Positions 21,076-30,712 of a DNA stretch of 64,000 nt are shown here, piece after piece. Source of the DNA: Hyphomicrobiales bacterium (GTDB lineage: Bacteria > Pseudomonadota > Alphaproteobacteria > Rhizobiales > Rhizobiaceae); the NCBI GenBank assembly GCA_900466605.1, contig UBMU01000011.1:62001-126000 (forward strand), in the 5' to 3' direction. How positions within the stretch are numbered: position 1 is the first letter of the stretch; each line of letters opens with the position of its first letter. A program made the position numbers and the translations under genes. Below the pieces are notes generated by a model. That model worked only from the letters and a program-made list of their open reading frames with translations, did not search any database and was not told the origin of the DNA.

Positions 21076-23351
21076 GATCCTCATCCATTGCAGTTGTCGT
21101 CGCAGTGGCGGTAGCCGGTCTCGTGACCGCGCTGAAGGATCGCGCGGCTCTTCAGGAGATGTTGGGCTTCCATTGGACGAGCGAGCCTACGCCTCAATTC
21201 ATGCTGATGGGCCGCGTAACGGGGCCGGAAGCAAATTCCAAGCCGCAGATCGACGTGCAGGCGATTTCCGATCGGCTGCAGGCCGCTGCTTCTGTTCCGG
21301 CATTCCAGGACAGTACGCCGACCGCCGGAAACGAAAGTGCTGTAACCGTCGCTCAGGCAACGCAACAGCAACAAGCCGCGCCTCAGCCGGTCAAGCCCGC
21401 TGAACCGAAGGTCGACGAAAGCGCGTTGCGCTATTTCGCCAGCCGCGGCGACAAGGCGCGACTGCAGGCCGAGATCGCGCGGCTTCAGGCGCTCTACCCG
21501 AACTGGGTGCCCCCGGCCGATCCGCTCGCTGTGCCGCAAGGCGGCGACAAACAGCTGGAACAGATGTGGCAACTGTATTCGGAGGGGCGCTATGCCGAAC
21601 TCCGCAAGGCCATTGCCGACCGGCAAGTGTCCGAGTCGGGATGGCAGCCGCCACCGGACCTGCTGGACCGACTGGATGTTGCCGAAGCCCGCGCTCGCCT
21701 CGTCAATGCGTCCGACCTGAAGCAATACGCAACTGTCGTCCAGATCGGCGCCAACACTCCGAGCCTTCTGACCTGCAGCGATATCGACGTCCTCTGGCGG
21801 GTCGCTGAAGCCTTTGCAGTAACGGATCGCACGCCCCGCGCCCAGGCAGTCTACGTCTACATCCTGAAGAATTGCACAAATCCCCAGGAGCGTCTGGCGA
21901 CTATCGAAAAGGCATCCGCCTTGCTGCCATACGCAACGATGCAGGACCTGCTCGCGCTCGAACGCCCCGATGGCAACGGTGGTCGCGAGTTCGACAGCAT
22001 CCGCAATGACCTTGCCCGCCGCTTTGTCGCTGCCGGCAACGATGACCCCGATCTCGCTGTGGCACCCGACTACCTGACGATCGTCCAACGACTTGCCGAA
22101 AGCGAGGGGCTGGCATCCGATAACCTGCTTCTCGGCTGGTACCAGCTTCGCCGCGAGAACTACACCGACGCCGAGAAATGGTTCCGTGCCGCCCACGCCA
22201 AGGAAGACACGGCAATTGCCTCTCAGGGTCTGGCGCTGACGCTGATCGCCCAGAAGAAGCCGCAGGAAGCCGAGGCGATCATGTACAAGTGGCGCGGCGC
22301 CTCTGAGGATGCGACCGCCACTTATCTTGCCGCGACGGCAAACCTGATGGCTCTTCAGCCACCTGCCGATCTTGATGAAGAGGTGCTTTCGCGTATCGCG
22401 GCCGAGATCATCGAGCAGAAATACGTGCCGACGGCACAACAATTCGGCTGGTTCGCTCGCACGTTGAACCAGCCGCAGACCGCCGCGCGCTGGTTCGAGA
22501 CGGCACTGCGCTGGAAGCCGGACGACGAGCCCTCCGCCTACGGGCTGGCGATCACGCGGGAGCAGCTGCGTGATCGAGCGGGCGTAGCAGAAATCCAGCG
22601 GCTATGGGCGGGCAAATCCGAGCGCATTGCCCAACTGGGCGAGACGAACAATCGGCAAACGACACAGCCACCCCTGCCTGCGCCCGGCGAGACCTTGCCG
22701 CAGGATACCGCCGCGCCGCCGCCCGAGATCGTCAGGGCGCCGGTGAGACGTGCTGAAATCGCAAGCACCGAGGTGCTCCGCCAGCCTGCCACACAGACGG
22801 TCACGGTTCGCCGCGGCGCGCGCCAGGCGCGTGGATGCACGACGACGGTCAATGCTCAATTGCTCGACCCGGACACCGCCCTGTCGCGAGGATGGTGCCT
22901 GATGGACATCAACCGCCCGATGGAAGCGGTCAAGGCGTTCGAGGCCGCGCTGGCGAGCCCCAATCGTAAGACGCGTGAAGACGCGGCTTACGGCCAGAGC
23001 CTTGCCTACCTGCGCGTCGGTCTGTCCAACAATGCCGCCGTTGCCGCGACGAGGGCACCGCAGACGCAGCAGCGCGCGGCCGAGCTGCAGATTGCCATCC
23101 TAGCTGACAGGGCGCTGGCGGCATTCGACGCCAAGCGCTATCGCGAGGCTTTGATCTACCTCGATCAGCGCGCGCAGCTGCGGCAGGAGCCGATCGATTT
23201 GTTGGTCCTGCGCGGATATGCTTATCTGAATATGCAGATGTATGGGGATGCTGAGCGGATCTTCAACGCTGCCGCTGCGACGGGCAGCAAGGATGCCAAC
23301 CGCGGACTGGCCGATCTGAAGGCGGCGACCCATCCCGATACGGTGGACTAG
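21066..23351 (+). CDS. Cellulose-operon TPR protein (BcsC-like helical part without barrel)
   Basis: The GTG at 21066, with GGAG-type bases upstream, overlaps the bcsZ stop by 10 bases and gives 761 residues. It has an N-terminal membrane anchor or uncleaved signal (SIAVVVAVAVAGLVTAL). A Gln/Pro-rich linker follows, then many TPR-like helical pairs (NLLLGWYQLRRENYTDAEKWFRAAHAKED) and a second TPR block after a Pro-rich hinge (about 530-590). E. coli BcsC has TPRs plus an outer membrane barrel; here no barrel is visible and the protein ends in THPDTVD. It may be a periplasmic scaffold, with the outer membrane pore encoded elsewhere. Confidence 0.85.
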   Translation: MSVRSSSIAVVVAVAVAGLVTALKDRAALQEMLGFHWTSEPTPQFMLMGRVTGPEANSKPQIDVQAISDRLQAAASVPAFQDSTPTAGNESAVTVAQATQQQQAAPQPVKPAEPKVDESALRYFASRGDKARLQAEIARLQALYPNWVPPADPLAVPQGGDKQLEQMWQLYSEGRYAELRKAIADRQVSESGWQPPPDLLDRLDVAEARARLVNASDLKQYATVVQIGANTPSLLTCSDIDVLWRVAEAFAVTDRTPRAQAVYVYILKNCTNPQERLATIEKASALLPYATMQDLLALERPDGNGGREFDSIRNDLARRFVAAGNDDPDLAVAPDYLTIVQRLAESEGLASDNLLLGWYQLRRENYTDAEKWFRAAHAKEDTAIASQGLALTLIAQKKPQEAEAIMYKWRGASEDATATYLAATANLMALQPPADLDEEVLSRIAAEIIEQKYVPTAQQFGWFARTLNQPQTAARWFETALRWKPDDEPSAYGLAITREQLRDRAGVAEIQRLWAGKSERIAQLGETNNRQTTQPPLPAPGETLPQDTAAPPPEIVRAPVRRAEIASTEVLRQPATQTVTVRRGARQARGCTTTVNAQLLDPDTALSRGWCLMDINRPMEAVKAFEAALASPNRKTREDAAYGQSLAYLRVGLSNNAAVAATRAPQTQQRAAELQIAILADRALAAFDAKRYREALIYLDQRAQLRQEPIDLLVLRGYAYLNMQMYGDAERIFNAAAATGSKDANRGLADLKAATHPDTVD

Positions 23352-23436
23352 CGTTGCGGGATTTGGCTGGATGCCGTGGATCATCCTCCCGGGAACGAGC
23401 GGACTTCGGCACCCAGCAAGGTGGCAAGCGGCGACC

Positions 23437-24744
23437 TCAAGCCGGATAAGGCAGCCCATAGCGATCGCGTATCGTCTGCCCCTCGTACTGACGTGGATAC
23501 ACGTTTCGATCCTGAAGGATCGGAATAACCCGGTCTACGAACTCGGCAATGTCATCCGGCGCCCGAGGCGGCTGCAGCGTATAGCCGTCCACCGTGCCGT
23601 CTGCCCAAAGGTCGATCATTTCCTCTGCCACTTCTTCCGCTGTGCCGAGTAAAAGCCGGTGGTGTCCTTCGGAGCGACGCACCGCCTGGCGCGCCGTCAG
23701 TTTCTCGTGCTGCAGAAGGTCGGAAAGCCCGAGCCCCATCCCCACCGCCTGCTGCCTGTTCGGATCAGGAACGAAGCGCTCGTAATCCAGCACGGCATCC
23801 GGGTCGAAACGTTCGCGATCCAGTCCATGCTCGCGAACGAACCGTTCAATCAGACCATCTTCGGATCCCGCCCCACTGTACAGCTCATGTTTGCGTAGAG
23901 CCTCCTTGCGGCTTTCCCCCAGGATGACAACAAGCCCGGGGACGATGCGAATGCCTGATGGATCCCTTCCAAGCGAAACCGCCTTGTTTCGGACCTTGTC
24001 TCCGAAGGCTCTGCCCGCGGGTCTGGAAAGAATGTTGCAGTAGATGATCTCGCCATGCCTCGCCGCAAGATCGATGCCGCCGTCCGACGCCCCCGCCTGG
24101 GCAATGACAGGATGGCCCTGTGGCCCGCGTGGAACGTTGAGCGGACCGCGAACCTGGAAGAATGCGTCCTCGTGATCGATCGCAACCGCGCTCGCGCTGT
24201 CCCAGAAGCGATCCGGCGCAACCTCACCCTCTCGCCGTGGATCCCAGCTAGACCAGAGCTTCTTTGCCACATCGAGAAACTCGATCGCTCGAGCATAGCG
24301 CTCGTTGCGCGGCGGCAGTGCTGCACTTCCGAAATTGGCAGCAACACTGGGATTGAATGACGACACGATGTTGACGATCAGCCGACCTCTCGAAACGATA
24401 TCGAGCGACTGGACACGCCGAGCAAAGTTATACGGCGAGTTATAGGTCGACGAAATCGTCACGACGAAGCCGATATCCGGCACCTGTGCGGCGAGCGCGG
24501 TGCACAGGATCAGAGGGTCGATCGTGTGGAAGGGGCGCCCCTGTGGGTCTGTCATCAGCGCGGGGTGGTCGGAGAAGAACACGGCATCGAAAAGCCCTTT
24601 GTGGGCGATCTCGGCCAGACGTCGGTAATAGGCGGGATCGTTGATATCATCCTTGTCGCCACTGCGGTATTTCCATGCGTTTGCGAGGTAGCCGGTGGAG
24701 TTTAGTCCGACATTGAGGTTCATGCGACGTCTTTGGATGCTCAT
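23437..24744 (-). CDS. Luciferase-like FMN-dependent monooxygenase (NtaA/SnaA/DszA type)
   Basis: A 435-residue TIM-barrel flavoprotein that uses FMNH2 and oxygen. Motifs include VGLNSTGYLANAW, FFSDHPALM, STYNSPYNFARRVQSLD and VNIVSSFNP, where sister proteins have the GGRAGWNLVTS loop. It resembles NtaA (nitrilotriacetate) and DszA (sulfone) monooxygenases. The start at 24744 overlaps the upstream acyl-CoA-dehydrogenase-like gene by four bases; a second ATG seven codons later is possible. Being last in an operon with a binding protein and a rhodanese suggests desulfurisation. It needs a separate flavin reductase. Confidence 0.85.
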   Translation of the reverse strand: MSIQRRRMNLNVGLNSTGYLANAWKYRSGDKDDINDPAYYRRLAEIAHKGLFDAVFFSDHPALMTDPQGRPFHTIDPLILCTALAAQVPDIGFVVTISSTYNSPYNFARRVQSLDIVSRGRLIVNIVSSFNPSVAANFGSAALPPRNERYARAIEFLDVAKKLWSSWDPRREGEVAPDRFWDSASAVAIDHEDAFFQVRGPLNVPRGPQGHPVIAQAGASDGGIDLAARHGEIIYCNILSRPAGRAFGDKVRNKAVSLGRDPSGIRIVPGLVVILGESRKEALRKHELYSGAGSEDGLIERFVREHGLDRERFDPDAVLDYERFVPDPNRQQAVGMGLGLSDLLQHEKLTARQAVRRSEGHHRLLLGTAEEVAEEMIDLWADGTVDGYTLQPPRAPDDIAEFVDRVIPILQDRNVYPRQYEGQTIRDRYGLPYPA

Positions 24745-25994
24745 GCGGGTGTCCGTTCAGCCTGCTCTTCCGTTGCGACACCGACGCCCGCCTGCGGCCC
24801 GGGAACAGTGCCGTTGACTGCGAAATCGCCGACGATGCGATCATGGTAGATTCGTGGGTTGTGGGAGGCGATCGTGCGTGCATTGCGCCAATGACGGTCG
24901 AGACCGTGGCCGCGCTTGGCGGCGGAGGCCCCTAAAGCATCGAACAGGATCGTGCTGGCGTCGAGGATAAGCGAGGTGACCACGGTCACGGACTGGCTGA
25001 CCTCGAGTTCGGCGTTACGGCCGGCCAGCGCGATTTGTGCCTGATCGCCGCTGAGATTGGTCTCATAGGCGCGCTGCAGGGCCCCTGCCGCGTGCAAGAC
25101 GATAGCGCCGGCGCTGTAGGCGGCACCTCGCACCTTCCCCACCACCTGTTGAACCTGCGCATCTTGAGCCGAGCGGGATGCGTTGCCGCGGCTGTACACC
25201 CTTTTCCTTGCCGCGACATGGCGCGCAAGGTCGTTCGCCGCAGCGCGGCCGATGCCGGCGAGCGAGGCGAGATGAACCAGTTGAAAGAACCCGCCGGAGT
25301 AGCTGAAACGCACCGAACTCGGTTTGATTAGGTCGTCAGCAATCTCGACGTCTATGAAGCGAGCTGTTCCACTGGCCGTCAGGGATTGGCCGAAGCCATC
25401 CCAATCGTCGACGATCTCGACGCCCGGAGCCGATGTCGGCACCAAGGCTCCAATCGGCTGCCCGTCTCCATCAATTGCACCGAGTGTAATCCAGTCCGCG
25501 TAAAGCGAGCCGGTGGTGTAGAATTTCTCGCCGTCGAGCCGCCAGTTGCGGCCGTTACGAACAAGGCGCGTCGCATAGCTGCCAAGCGGCGTGTCTCCAA
25601 GCTCGGAGAAACCGCTTCCCACCGTCTCACCTCGGCCGAGCCTGTCCAGCCACCCATCGCGCCAGGCGCTTGCCGGTGCATTCAGGAGATCTTCGGTGAA
25701 ACCGAAATGGCTGCGGTAGGCGTTGGTCAGGTTTGGGTCAGCTGCGGCAAGTTCGATGACGAGACCGAAAAGCTCGGGCAAGGTGACGCCGTAGCCTCCG
25801 TGGGCAGCGGGTAACCGCAACCGTGAAAAGCCGGATGTCTTCAGCCATTCGTAGGCGTCGAAGGGCAATTCGTGAGCGAGATCGCGATCCACCGCACGCT
25901 CTCCGATGCGGGCAAAGACCGGCCTGAACGTCTCCGCAAGACGGTCGAAGCGATCGCTGGGCGGTCCGCCCCAGGCCCCATTGATATCAGTCAT
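24741..25994 (-). CDS. Acyl-CoA-dehydrogenase-fold flavoprotein (SfnB/DszC type)
   Basis: The ATG at 25994 has AGAGGAAGAG upstream and gives 417 residues. The N-terminal helical domain, the middle beta domain (FYTTGSLYADWITLGA; DDWDGFGQSLTASGTARF) and the C-terminal four-helix domain of acyl-CoA dehydrogenases are present. The C-terminal DRHWRNARTIASHNP motif is shared with DszC/SfnB flavin monooxygenases. The family oxidises organosulfur compounds such as sulfides and sulfones using reduced flavin from a partner. It is coupled to the DszA-type gene, giving a two-oxygenase pair. Confidence 0.85.
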   Translation of the reverse strand: MTDINGAWGGPPSDRFDRLAETFRPVFARIGERAVDRDLAHELPFDAYEWLKTSGFSRLRLPAAHGGYGVTLPELFGLVIELAAADPNLTNAYRSHFGFTEDLLNAPASAWRDGWLDRLGRGETVGSGFSELGDTPLGSYATRLVRNGRNWRLDGEKFYTTGSLYADWITLGAIDGDGQPIGALVPTSAPGVEIVDDWDGFGQSLTASGTARFIDVEIADDLIKPSSVRFSYSGGFFQLVHLASLAGIGRAAANDLARHVAARKRVYSRGNASRSAQDAQVQQVVGKVRGAAYSAGAIVLHAAGALQRAYETNLSGDQAQIALAGRNAELEVSQSVTVVTSLILDASTILFDALGASAAKRGHGLDRHWRNARTIASHNPRIYHDRIVGDFAVNGTVPGPQAGVGVATEEQAERTPA

Positions 25995-26021
25995 GACACT
26001 CTTCCTCTTTACAGCCGGAAG

Positions 26022-26043
26022 GCCGCCGGGTGACGCCGGCGGC
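26022..26043 (-). terminator. Intercistronic hairpin
   Basis: GCCGCCGG and CCGGCGGC form an 8-bp GC-only stem with a six-base loop in the 91-base gap between the rhodanese and the SfnB-like gene. It has no T-tract, so it could attenuate transcription or protect the upstream mRNA. Confidence 0.4.
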
Positions 26044-26085
26044 ACTCAAGATTTCGAATCTCATTGGCAGACTCGACAAGGCCGC

Positions 26086-27174
26086 TTACGCAGCGGCTCT
26101 CTCCTCGGCCTCGAAGTCGTGAAGCAGGATCGCGATCTCGAAACCGCGTCGGGCGAGCCAATGGGCGACGATGCGGGCGCGCGAACCCAGGAGATCATCG
26201 ACCAAGACGACGCGTGCATCGCGCACGGCAATCGTCCGGTAGGAAACGCCGAGCAGCTGTCCACCTTCGGAGGAAATCGATCCCGGAAGATGGGCCCGCG
26301 TGAACTCCTCCGGGGTGCGGACGTCCAGAAGATAGGTCGTGCGCGCCGGATCGGCATTCCACGTCTCGGCGGTCTGCCGATTGATGAACGTCAGAGCGTC
26401 CTTTGCCGAAAGGCTTTCACCGTGCTCGCTCGCAAAACGGCGTGCCGTTTCGGTCGGCTCCCGGTAGGTTACCGTGCGTCCCACCTCCAGATCGAAACCT
26501 GCCTCTGTCCAGCCGCGCGTACCGTCATCGAGGTAAGCGACGACATTGGAGACCCCGGCATCAATCAGCGTTTGCGCTCCGAGAATCGCACGCGGCAGAC
26601 CGGCGCAGGAAACGACCACCTTCGTCTCGGGCGACGGAACAACGTCCTTGAAGCGAAGCAGCAACTCCGCGCCCGGCACGCCGACGGCACCCGGCACATG
26701 CGCCTTTTCATATTCGCCGAGCGTGCGAGTATCGAGGACGATGACGTCCTCGCCTTGATCACGCCAAGCCTTGAGCTCGACTGCCGAGACCACAGGCGTC
26801 TGTCTCTCGTCGCGAACCTTTGTGACGAAGGGAACCCCGGGAATATCGAAGGTCAGCAGCTTCTCGGTGCCGCCGTCCACCCACACAGGAATACCGCCCC
26901 GCAGGACATGGATGTCTGTCCAGCCAATCTTCACCAACCGGATTGCAGCCGCCTCGGCCGTGCCGTCACCGCCATCGACAAGAACGGTGCGCACGACACG
27001 TCGCGGCACGAAACGATCGATCTCGGCCTCCAATCGTTCGCCAGGCAGGTTTGTTGCAAAAAGCGGCGAAGCATAGCCAACCTCGTCGGCCGGTCGGATA
27101 TCGAGCACTGCCAGTTCAAGGCCATCGCCCAGCCAATCGACCAATGTGGCCTTCTCTATCGAGTGTTCGGTCAT
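26086..27174 (-). CDS. Three-domain rhodanese-like sulfurtransferase
   Basis: The ATG at 27174 has GGGAGG upstream and gives 362 residues. Three rhodanese domains can be traced: about 8-105 (LAVLDIRPADEV; VLVDGGD), about 128-240 (VIVLDTRTLGEYEKAHVPGA; VVVSCAGLPRA) and about 265-362 (YLLDVRTPEEFTRAHLPGS; VVLVDDLLGSRA). Only the central domain has the catalytic Cys (C190); the outer two have Asp at that place. It probably transfers sulfane sulfur released by the neighbouring oxygenases. It begins 19 bases after the stop of the binding-protein gene. Confidence 0.88.
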   Translation of the reverse strand: MTEHSIEKATLVDWLGDGLELAVLDIRPADEVGYASPLFATNLPGERLEAEIDRFVPRRVVRTVLVDGGDGTAEAAAIRLVKIGWTDIHVLRGGIPVWVDGGTEKLLTFDIPGVPFVTKVRDERQTPVVSAVELKAWRDQGEDVIVLDTRTLGEYEKAHVPGAVGVPGAELLLRFKDVVPSPETKVVVSCAGLPRAILGAQTLIDAGVSNVVAYLDDGTRGWTEAGFDLEVGRTVTYREPTETARRFASEHGESLSAKDALTFINRQTAETWNADPARTTYLLDVRTPEEFTRAHLPGSISSEGGQLLGVSYRTIAVRDARVVLVDDLLGSRARIVAHWLARRGFEIAILLHDFEAEERAAA

Positions 27175-27193
27175 GGTTTTTGCCTCCCGGATC

Positions 27194-28792
27194 TCAAGCG
27201 TTCGGATCGATCCACAAGTCGCCAAAGCTCCAGTTCAGCCCCTGTGATCCGGTGACGAAGTTCTTCACGCGCTTGTTGGCAACGATCTGCGCGCCGGCGG
27301 CCACGAGGTCGACGGAGGCAACCTCGTCGTGGATGAGATGTTGGAACTTGCTCCAGACCTCCCAGCGTTTTTTTTCGTCCGACTCGATGGCCGCCGCTTC
27401 GAGCAACGCATCCGCCTGCGCGTTGTCGTAGTGGCTGGCATTCGAGAATGGCAGGCCGATCTTGAAATTCTTGCTCCAATAGGCGCGCTGGATGCCGAGA
27501 GACGGATCGAACGTGTTCGAGAGCGACTCCACCACCAGGTCGAAGGCCCTGTCCGTGTAGACGGTCTTCAGGAACGTCGGGAGGTCGTATTTCTTGATCT
27601 CGATGCCGATGCCGATCTTTTCAAGCTGGCTTTTCAGGACATCGGCGTAGCCTTGCGGCAGGTAGGAATTGTAGGTCAGCCGGAGATCGAAGCGCTTTCC
27701 ATCCGCCTTGCGCGGGTAGCCTGCCTCGTCAAGCAGTTTTTCGGCAGCGGCAGGATCAAAGGGATGCGCCACGACGCTTTTGTCATACCACTTCGGCAAA
27801 GCCGTGCTGACCGGGCTCGGCGAAACCTGCGCATAGCCGTAAAGCGCGACGTCCACGATCTCCTGCAGGTTGATCGCCCGGGCGATAGCAAGCCTGACTT
27901 CACGCTTGGCAAAGAGTGGATTGTCGTAGTTGAAGAACAACTGCTGCTGCGGGCCGGAATAGGCGTAAGTAGTGGTATCTACGACGAGATGGGGATCCTG
28001 CTTCAACCGGTCGAGATCGGCGAGCGGTACGGGATTGTCGCCGATGTCGGCCTCACCCGTTTCCAGGGCGGCAGACCGCGCTGCCGGATCGGTAACGACA
28101 CGCAGGATGATACGGTCGAGATAGGGTTTTCCGGAATCCCAGTAATCCGGATTTCGCTCGAAGATCAGATGGCTGCCCGCCACCCATTCCGTCAGCTTGA
28201 AAGGGCCAGTGCCAATTGCCGTCTGCAGCGTCTGCCCATCACCCGGCGCCAATTTCTCGAAGATGTGCTTCGGCACGATCGGCGATTCCGAACTCGATTG
28301 CGCCGCCAGCAGGAAGGGAGCGGGCTTCGACAGCACGATGACTGCGGTAAGCGGATCCGGCGTCTCGACAGCGACGACGTTCTGATAGGTAATGCGGCCG
28401 CGCGGATGCGCCTCCTTCAGCCTGAATATTGAGAAAGCGACGTCGTCAGATGTGAAGTCAGTTCCATCATGCCACTTCACATTCTTGCGGAGCTTGAACG
28501 TATAGCGAAGATTATCGTCGGAGACCGACCATTCCGTTGCCAGCAATGGTTGTGGCTTGACGTCGAAGTCAAAGGTCAGCAAACCCTCTACGATCTTCGG
28601 GCCGATGGCTTGACCAGTCCCCGACGACGTGTTGATCGCAAACAGCGCGTTGCCCGGATCCACGCGGTAAAGCCAATTCAGCGTGCCTCCGGTTGATGGC
28701 GCCGCGGCTTGCCCAAAGGAGAATGACGGGAGCAATGTGCTCGCGCCGGCAAGCAGCATTAGTTGGTTGAAACTGCGACGGTTAATGGACAC
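27194..28792 (-). CDS. Dpp-type ABC transporter substrate-binding protein (SBP_bac_5)
   Basis: The start is GTG at 28792 with GAGGAG upstream, giving 532 residues. The signal resembles a Tat type (NRRSFNQLMLLAGASTLLPSFSFG). Cluster C motifs are clear: WSVSDDNLRYTFKLRKNVKWHDGTDFTSDDV and FERNPDYWDSGKPYLDRI. It is closely similar to the binding proteins at 41992 and 52874. No permease or ATPase of the peptide type is adjacent; instead it heads an operon with a rhodanese and two flavin monooxygenases. The ligand is probably an organosulfur compound. Confidence 0.9.
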   Translation of the reverse strand: MSINRRSFNQLMLLAGASTLLPSFSFGQAAAPSTGGTLNWLYRVDPGNALFAINTSSGTGQAIGPKIVEGLLTFDFDVKPQPLLATEWSVSDDNLRYTFKLRKNVKWHDGTDFTSDDVAFSIFRLKEAHPRGRITYQNVVAVETPDPLTAVIVLSKPAPFLLAAQSSSESPIVPKHIFEKLAPGDGQTLQTAIGTGPFKLTEWVAGSHLIFERNPDYWDSGKPYLDRIILRVVTDPAARSAALETGEADIGDNPVPLADLDRLKQDPHLVVDTTTYAYSGPQQQLFFNYDNPLFAKREVRLAIARAINLQEIVDVALYGYAQVSPSPVSTALPKWYDKSVVAHPFDPAAAEKLLDEAGYPRKADGKRFDLRLTYNSYLPQGYADVLKSQLEKIGIGIEIKKYDLPTFLKTVYTDRAFDLVVESLSNTFDPSLGIQRAYWSKNFKIGLPFSNASHYDNAQADALLEAAAIESDEKKRWEVWSKFQHLIHDEVASVDLVAAGAQIVANKRVKNFVTGSQGLNWSFGDLWIDPNA

Positions 28793-29100
28793 GCGAAGAG
28801 CTCCTCTGGAGTTGGAAAATGGTCCGCTGAGTGAAGCTTCGGTGTTGCTTCCCGAAAGACGAAGTCAAAGTTTCTTCTCTTCCAGAAAAGAATAACTGCG
28901 TGGGGAAGATTCTTCGCGGTCCGCGCTGCCTCATGGAAAACTTGCACGATTTCCATGCTTTTACAGGATGATGTTTGCCTGAACTGGCGCCGCGGAAGAA
29001 ACACAGGATTCTTCGCATGCATCTGTTATCGTTCGGGAATCGAGGTGTTGGTGAAAGCGTTTCAGGCGTTCACGCGGCGCGACGTCGCCTGGCTCCGCAC
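28793..29100. other. Gap between two co-directional sulfur operons
   Basis: This 308-base stretch lies between the downstream permease and the binding protein at 27194. AT-rich repeats of AAGAA/TTCTT occur at 28870-28915. Two overlapping leftward frames of 78-87 codons are present, but neither has protein-like composition or a good ribosome site. It probably carries the promoter of the second operon. Confidence 0.5.
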
Positions 29101-29868
29101 TCAGGCTCGCCAGCGCAAGAGTCTTGCTTCTGCAGCACCGGCCAGCCGGTTGAGGGCAAATCCGACGAGGCCGAGAATGATGACGCCGACCATGACCAAC
29201 GCCATGTCGAAACGCTCACGTCCGGCGATGACCAGACCACCGATGCCTGGACCGACGGCGAGAAAATACTCCGCTCCGACCGTCGCCAACCAGGAATAGA
29301 TGAGACCGAGATGAATGCCCGTCGCAATCGCCGGCAGCGCCGAGGGCAAATAGATCTTGACAATGCGTTGCCATGGCCGGAACCGCAGCGCGCGCCCCAC
29401 CTCGACAAGTTCGGCTGGCGCGTCCTTGATGCCGTCATAGGTGTTGAGAGCGATGGGAATGAAAGCCGCGAGTGCGACGAAGACAACCTTCGCCTGCTCG
29501 CCAAAACCGAACCAGACCGAAATCAGGGGAATCCAGGCAAGTAGTGAAATCTGCTTCAAGCCGTTGAAAGTCGGCATCACAAGCCGATCCCCTAGCTTCG
29601 TCACGGCAACGAGCGTGCCGAAACTGATGCCGAGGACACACCCGATCAGGAAGCCGGCGATATTGCGTAGCAGGCTCGCTCCAAGCTGCCCAGTCAGACC
29701 GTTGTCGATGATCTCGCGCTTGGCCGTGAGGACCACATCTTCGATAGCCGGCAGAAACCGAGGATCCACAAGTCCGAAGCGGCTGGAGGCTTCCCATGCG
29801 AAGAGAAGGAAAAGGGGAAGAGTGAGGCCGCGCCTGATACGCACAAGCCTCGTTGACGTCTCGGCCAT
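29101..29868 (-). CDS. ABC transporter permease (SsuC/TauC type)
   Basis: I choose the ATG at 29868 with AAGGAC upstream (255 residues); a TTG at 29874 overlapping the previous stop is also possible. Six membrane segments are visible, and the EAA loop reads ELVEVGRALRFRPWQRIVKIYLPSALPAI. It belongs to the sulfonate/nitrate/taurine BPD permeases. It is the second of two tandem permeases, so the importer probably uses a heterodimer, unlike the usual SsuC homodimer. Confidence 0.9.
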   Translation of the reverse strand: MAETSTRLVRIRRGLTLPLFLLFAWEASSRFGLVDPRFLPAIEDVVLTAKREIIDNGLTGQLGASLLRNIAGFLIGCVLGISFGTLVAVTKLGDRLVMPTFNGLKQISLLAWIPLISVWFGFGEQAKVVFVALAAFIPIALNTYDGIKDAPAELVEVGRALRFRPWQRIVKIYLPSALPAIATGIHLGLIYSWLATVGAEYFLAVGPGIGGLVIAGRERFDMALVMVGVIILGLVGFALNRLAGAAEARLLRWRA

Positions 29869-29870
29869 CG

Positions 29871-30689
29871 TCAAAGTCCTTCTTTCTTCCAGCGCTGTAT
29901 GAAGACTTCGGAGCCGCTCAGCCCCTTGTCCATGGCAAAGCCTATGAGACCGATCACGATCATCGCGATAATCACGGTATCGAGCCAGAACATTTGTCTT
30001 CCCCAGACCAGCAGGTATCCAAGCCCTTCGGAGGATGCCAGAAGCTCAACACCGACAAGTGATGTCCAAGCATGCGTGAGGCCATAGCGTATGCCGGTGA
30101 AGATAGAGGGGATAGCACCCGGAAGGACGATCAGCCGAAGCGTCTGCCAACGGCTGAAGCGTAGCGCCCTGCCCACTTCCATGTACTTGCCGGGAACGCT
30201 GCGGATGCCGGAGAAGGTATTGAGGGTGATCGGCACCAGTGCACCCTTGGCAATGATGATGATCTTCAATGTCTCCTCGATGCCGACCAGCAGCATGAGC
30301 AAAGGAATCCAGCCGAGCGTCGGAATCTGCGCAAAGGCGAGGAACGTCGGCTTTACATAATCTTCAAGGCGAGGAGACAGCCCCATCGCGATGCCGAGGG
30401 TCAAGCCCAACACCGCGCCGATGGCAAAGCCGAAGATCACGCGCCGTAAGCTGACGCCGGCATGATAGAACAACTCGCCGCTCGCGATCATGTCACGAGC
30501 GGTGTGCAGCACATAAGCCGGTGCCGGAAGAATCTGCTCCGGCAACCAACCCCTTGCTGAAGCAAGCCACCAAAGGCCGATCAGCATGATGGGGAGAAGC
30601 AGGGCCGAGAGCGAAAAGAACCGTCCCCTGAGAAATCTGCGCCAATTCGTGATGCCGTCTTGGCCAGAGAGCTCAAGATAAGTTGCCAT
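29871..30689 (-). CDS. ABC transporter permease (SsuC/TauC type)
   Basis: A 272-residue inner membrane protein with about six helices. The EAA loop is KYMEVGRALRFSRWQTLRLIVLPGAIPSI. It is a paralogue of the next permease, with which it overlaps. It belongs to the four-gene importer (ATPase, binding protein, two permeases) that follows a DszA/NtaA-type monooxygenase. Likely substrates are alkane- or arylsulfonates or related compounds. Confidence 0.9.
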   Translation of the reverse strand: MATYLELSGQDGITNWRRFLRGRFFSLSALLLPIMLIGLWWLASARGWLPEQILPAPAYVLHTARDMIASGELFYHAGVSLRRVIFGFAIGAVLGLTLGIAMGLSPRLEDYVKPTFLAFAQIPTLGWIPLLMLLVGIEETLKIIIIAKGALVPITLNTFSGIRSVPGKYMEVGRALRFSRWQTLRLIVLPGAIPSIFTGIRYGLTHAWTSLVGVELLASSEGLGYLLVWGRQMFWLDTVIIAMIVIGLIGFAMDKGLSGSEVFIQRWKKEGL

Positions 30690-30712
30690 CAGCCTGCTGC
30701 TCCAGTCTTGGT

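Noticed and set aside
28759..29022. Two overlapping leftward frames of 78-87 codons before the GTG-started binding protein
   Set aside because: They overlap each other and the true start, have no good ribosome site, and their composition follows the local purine-rich DNA.
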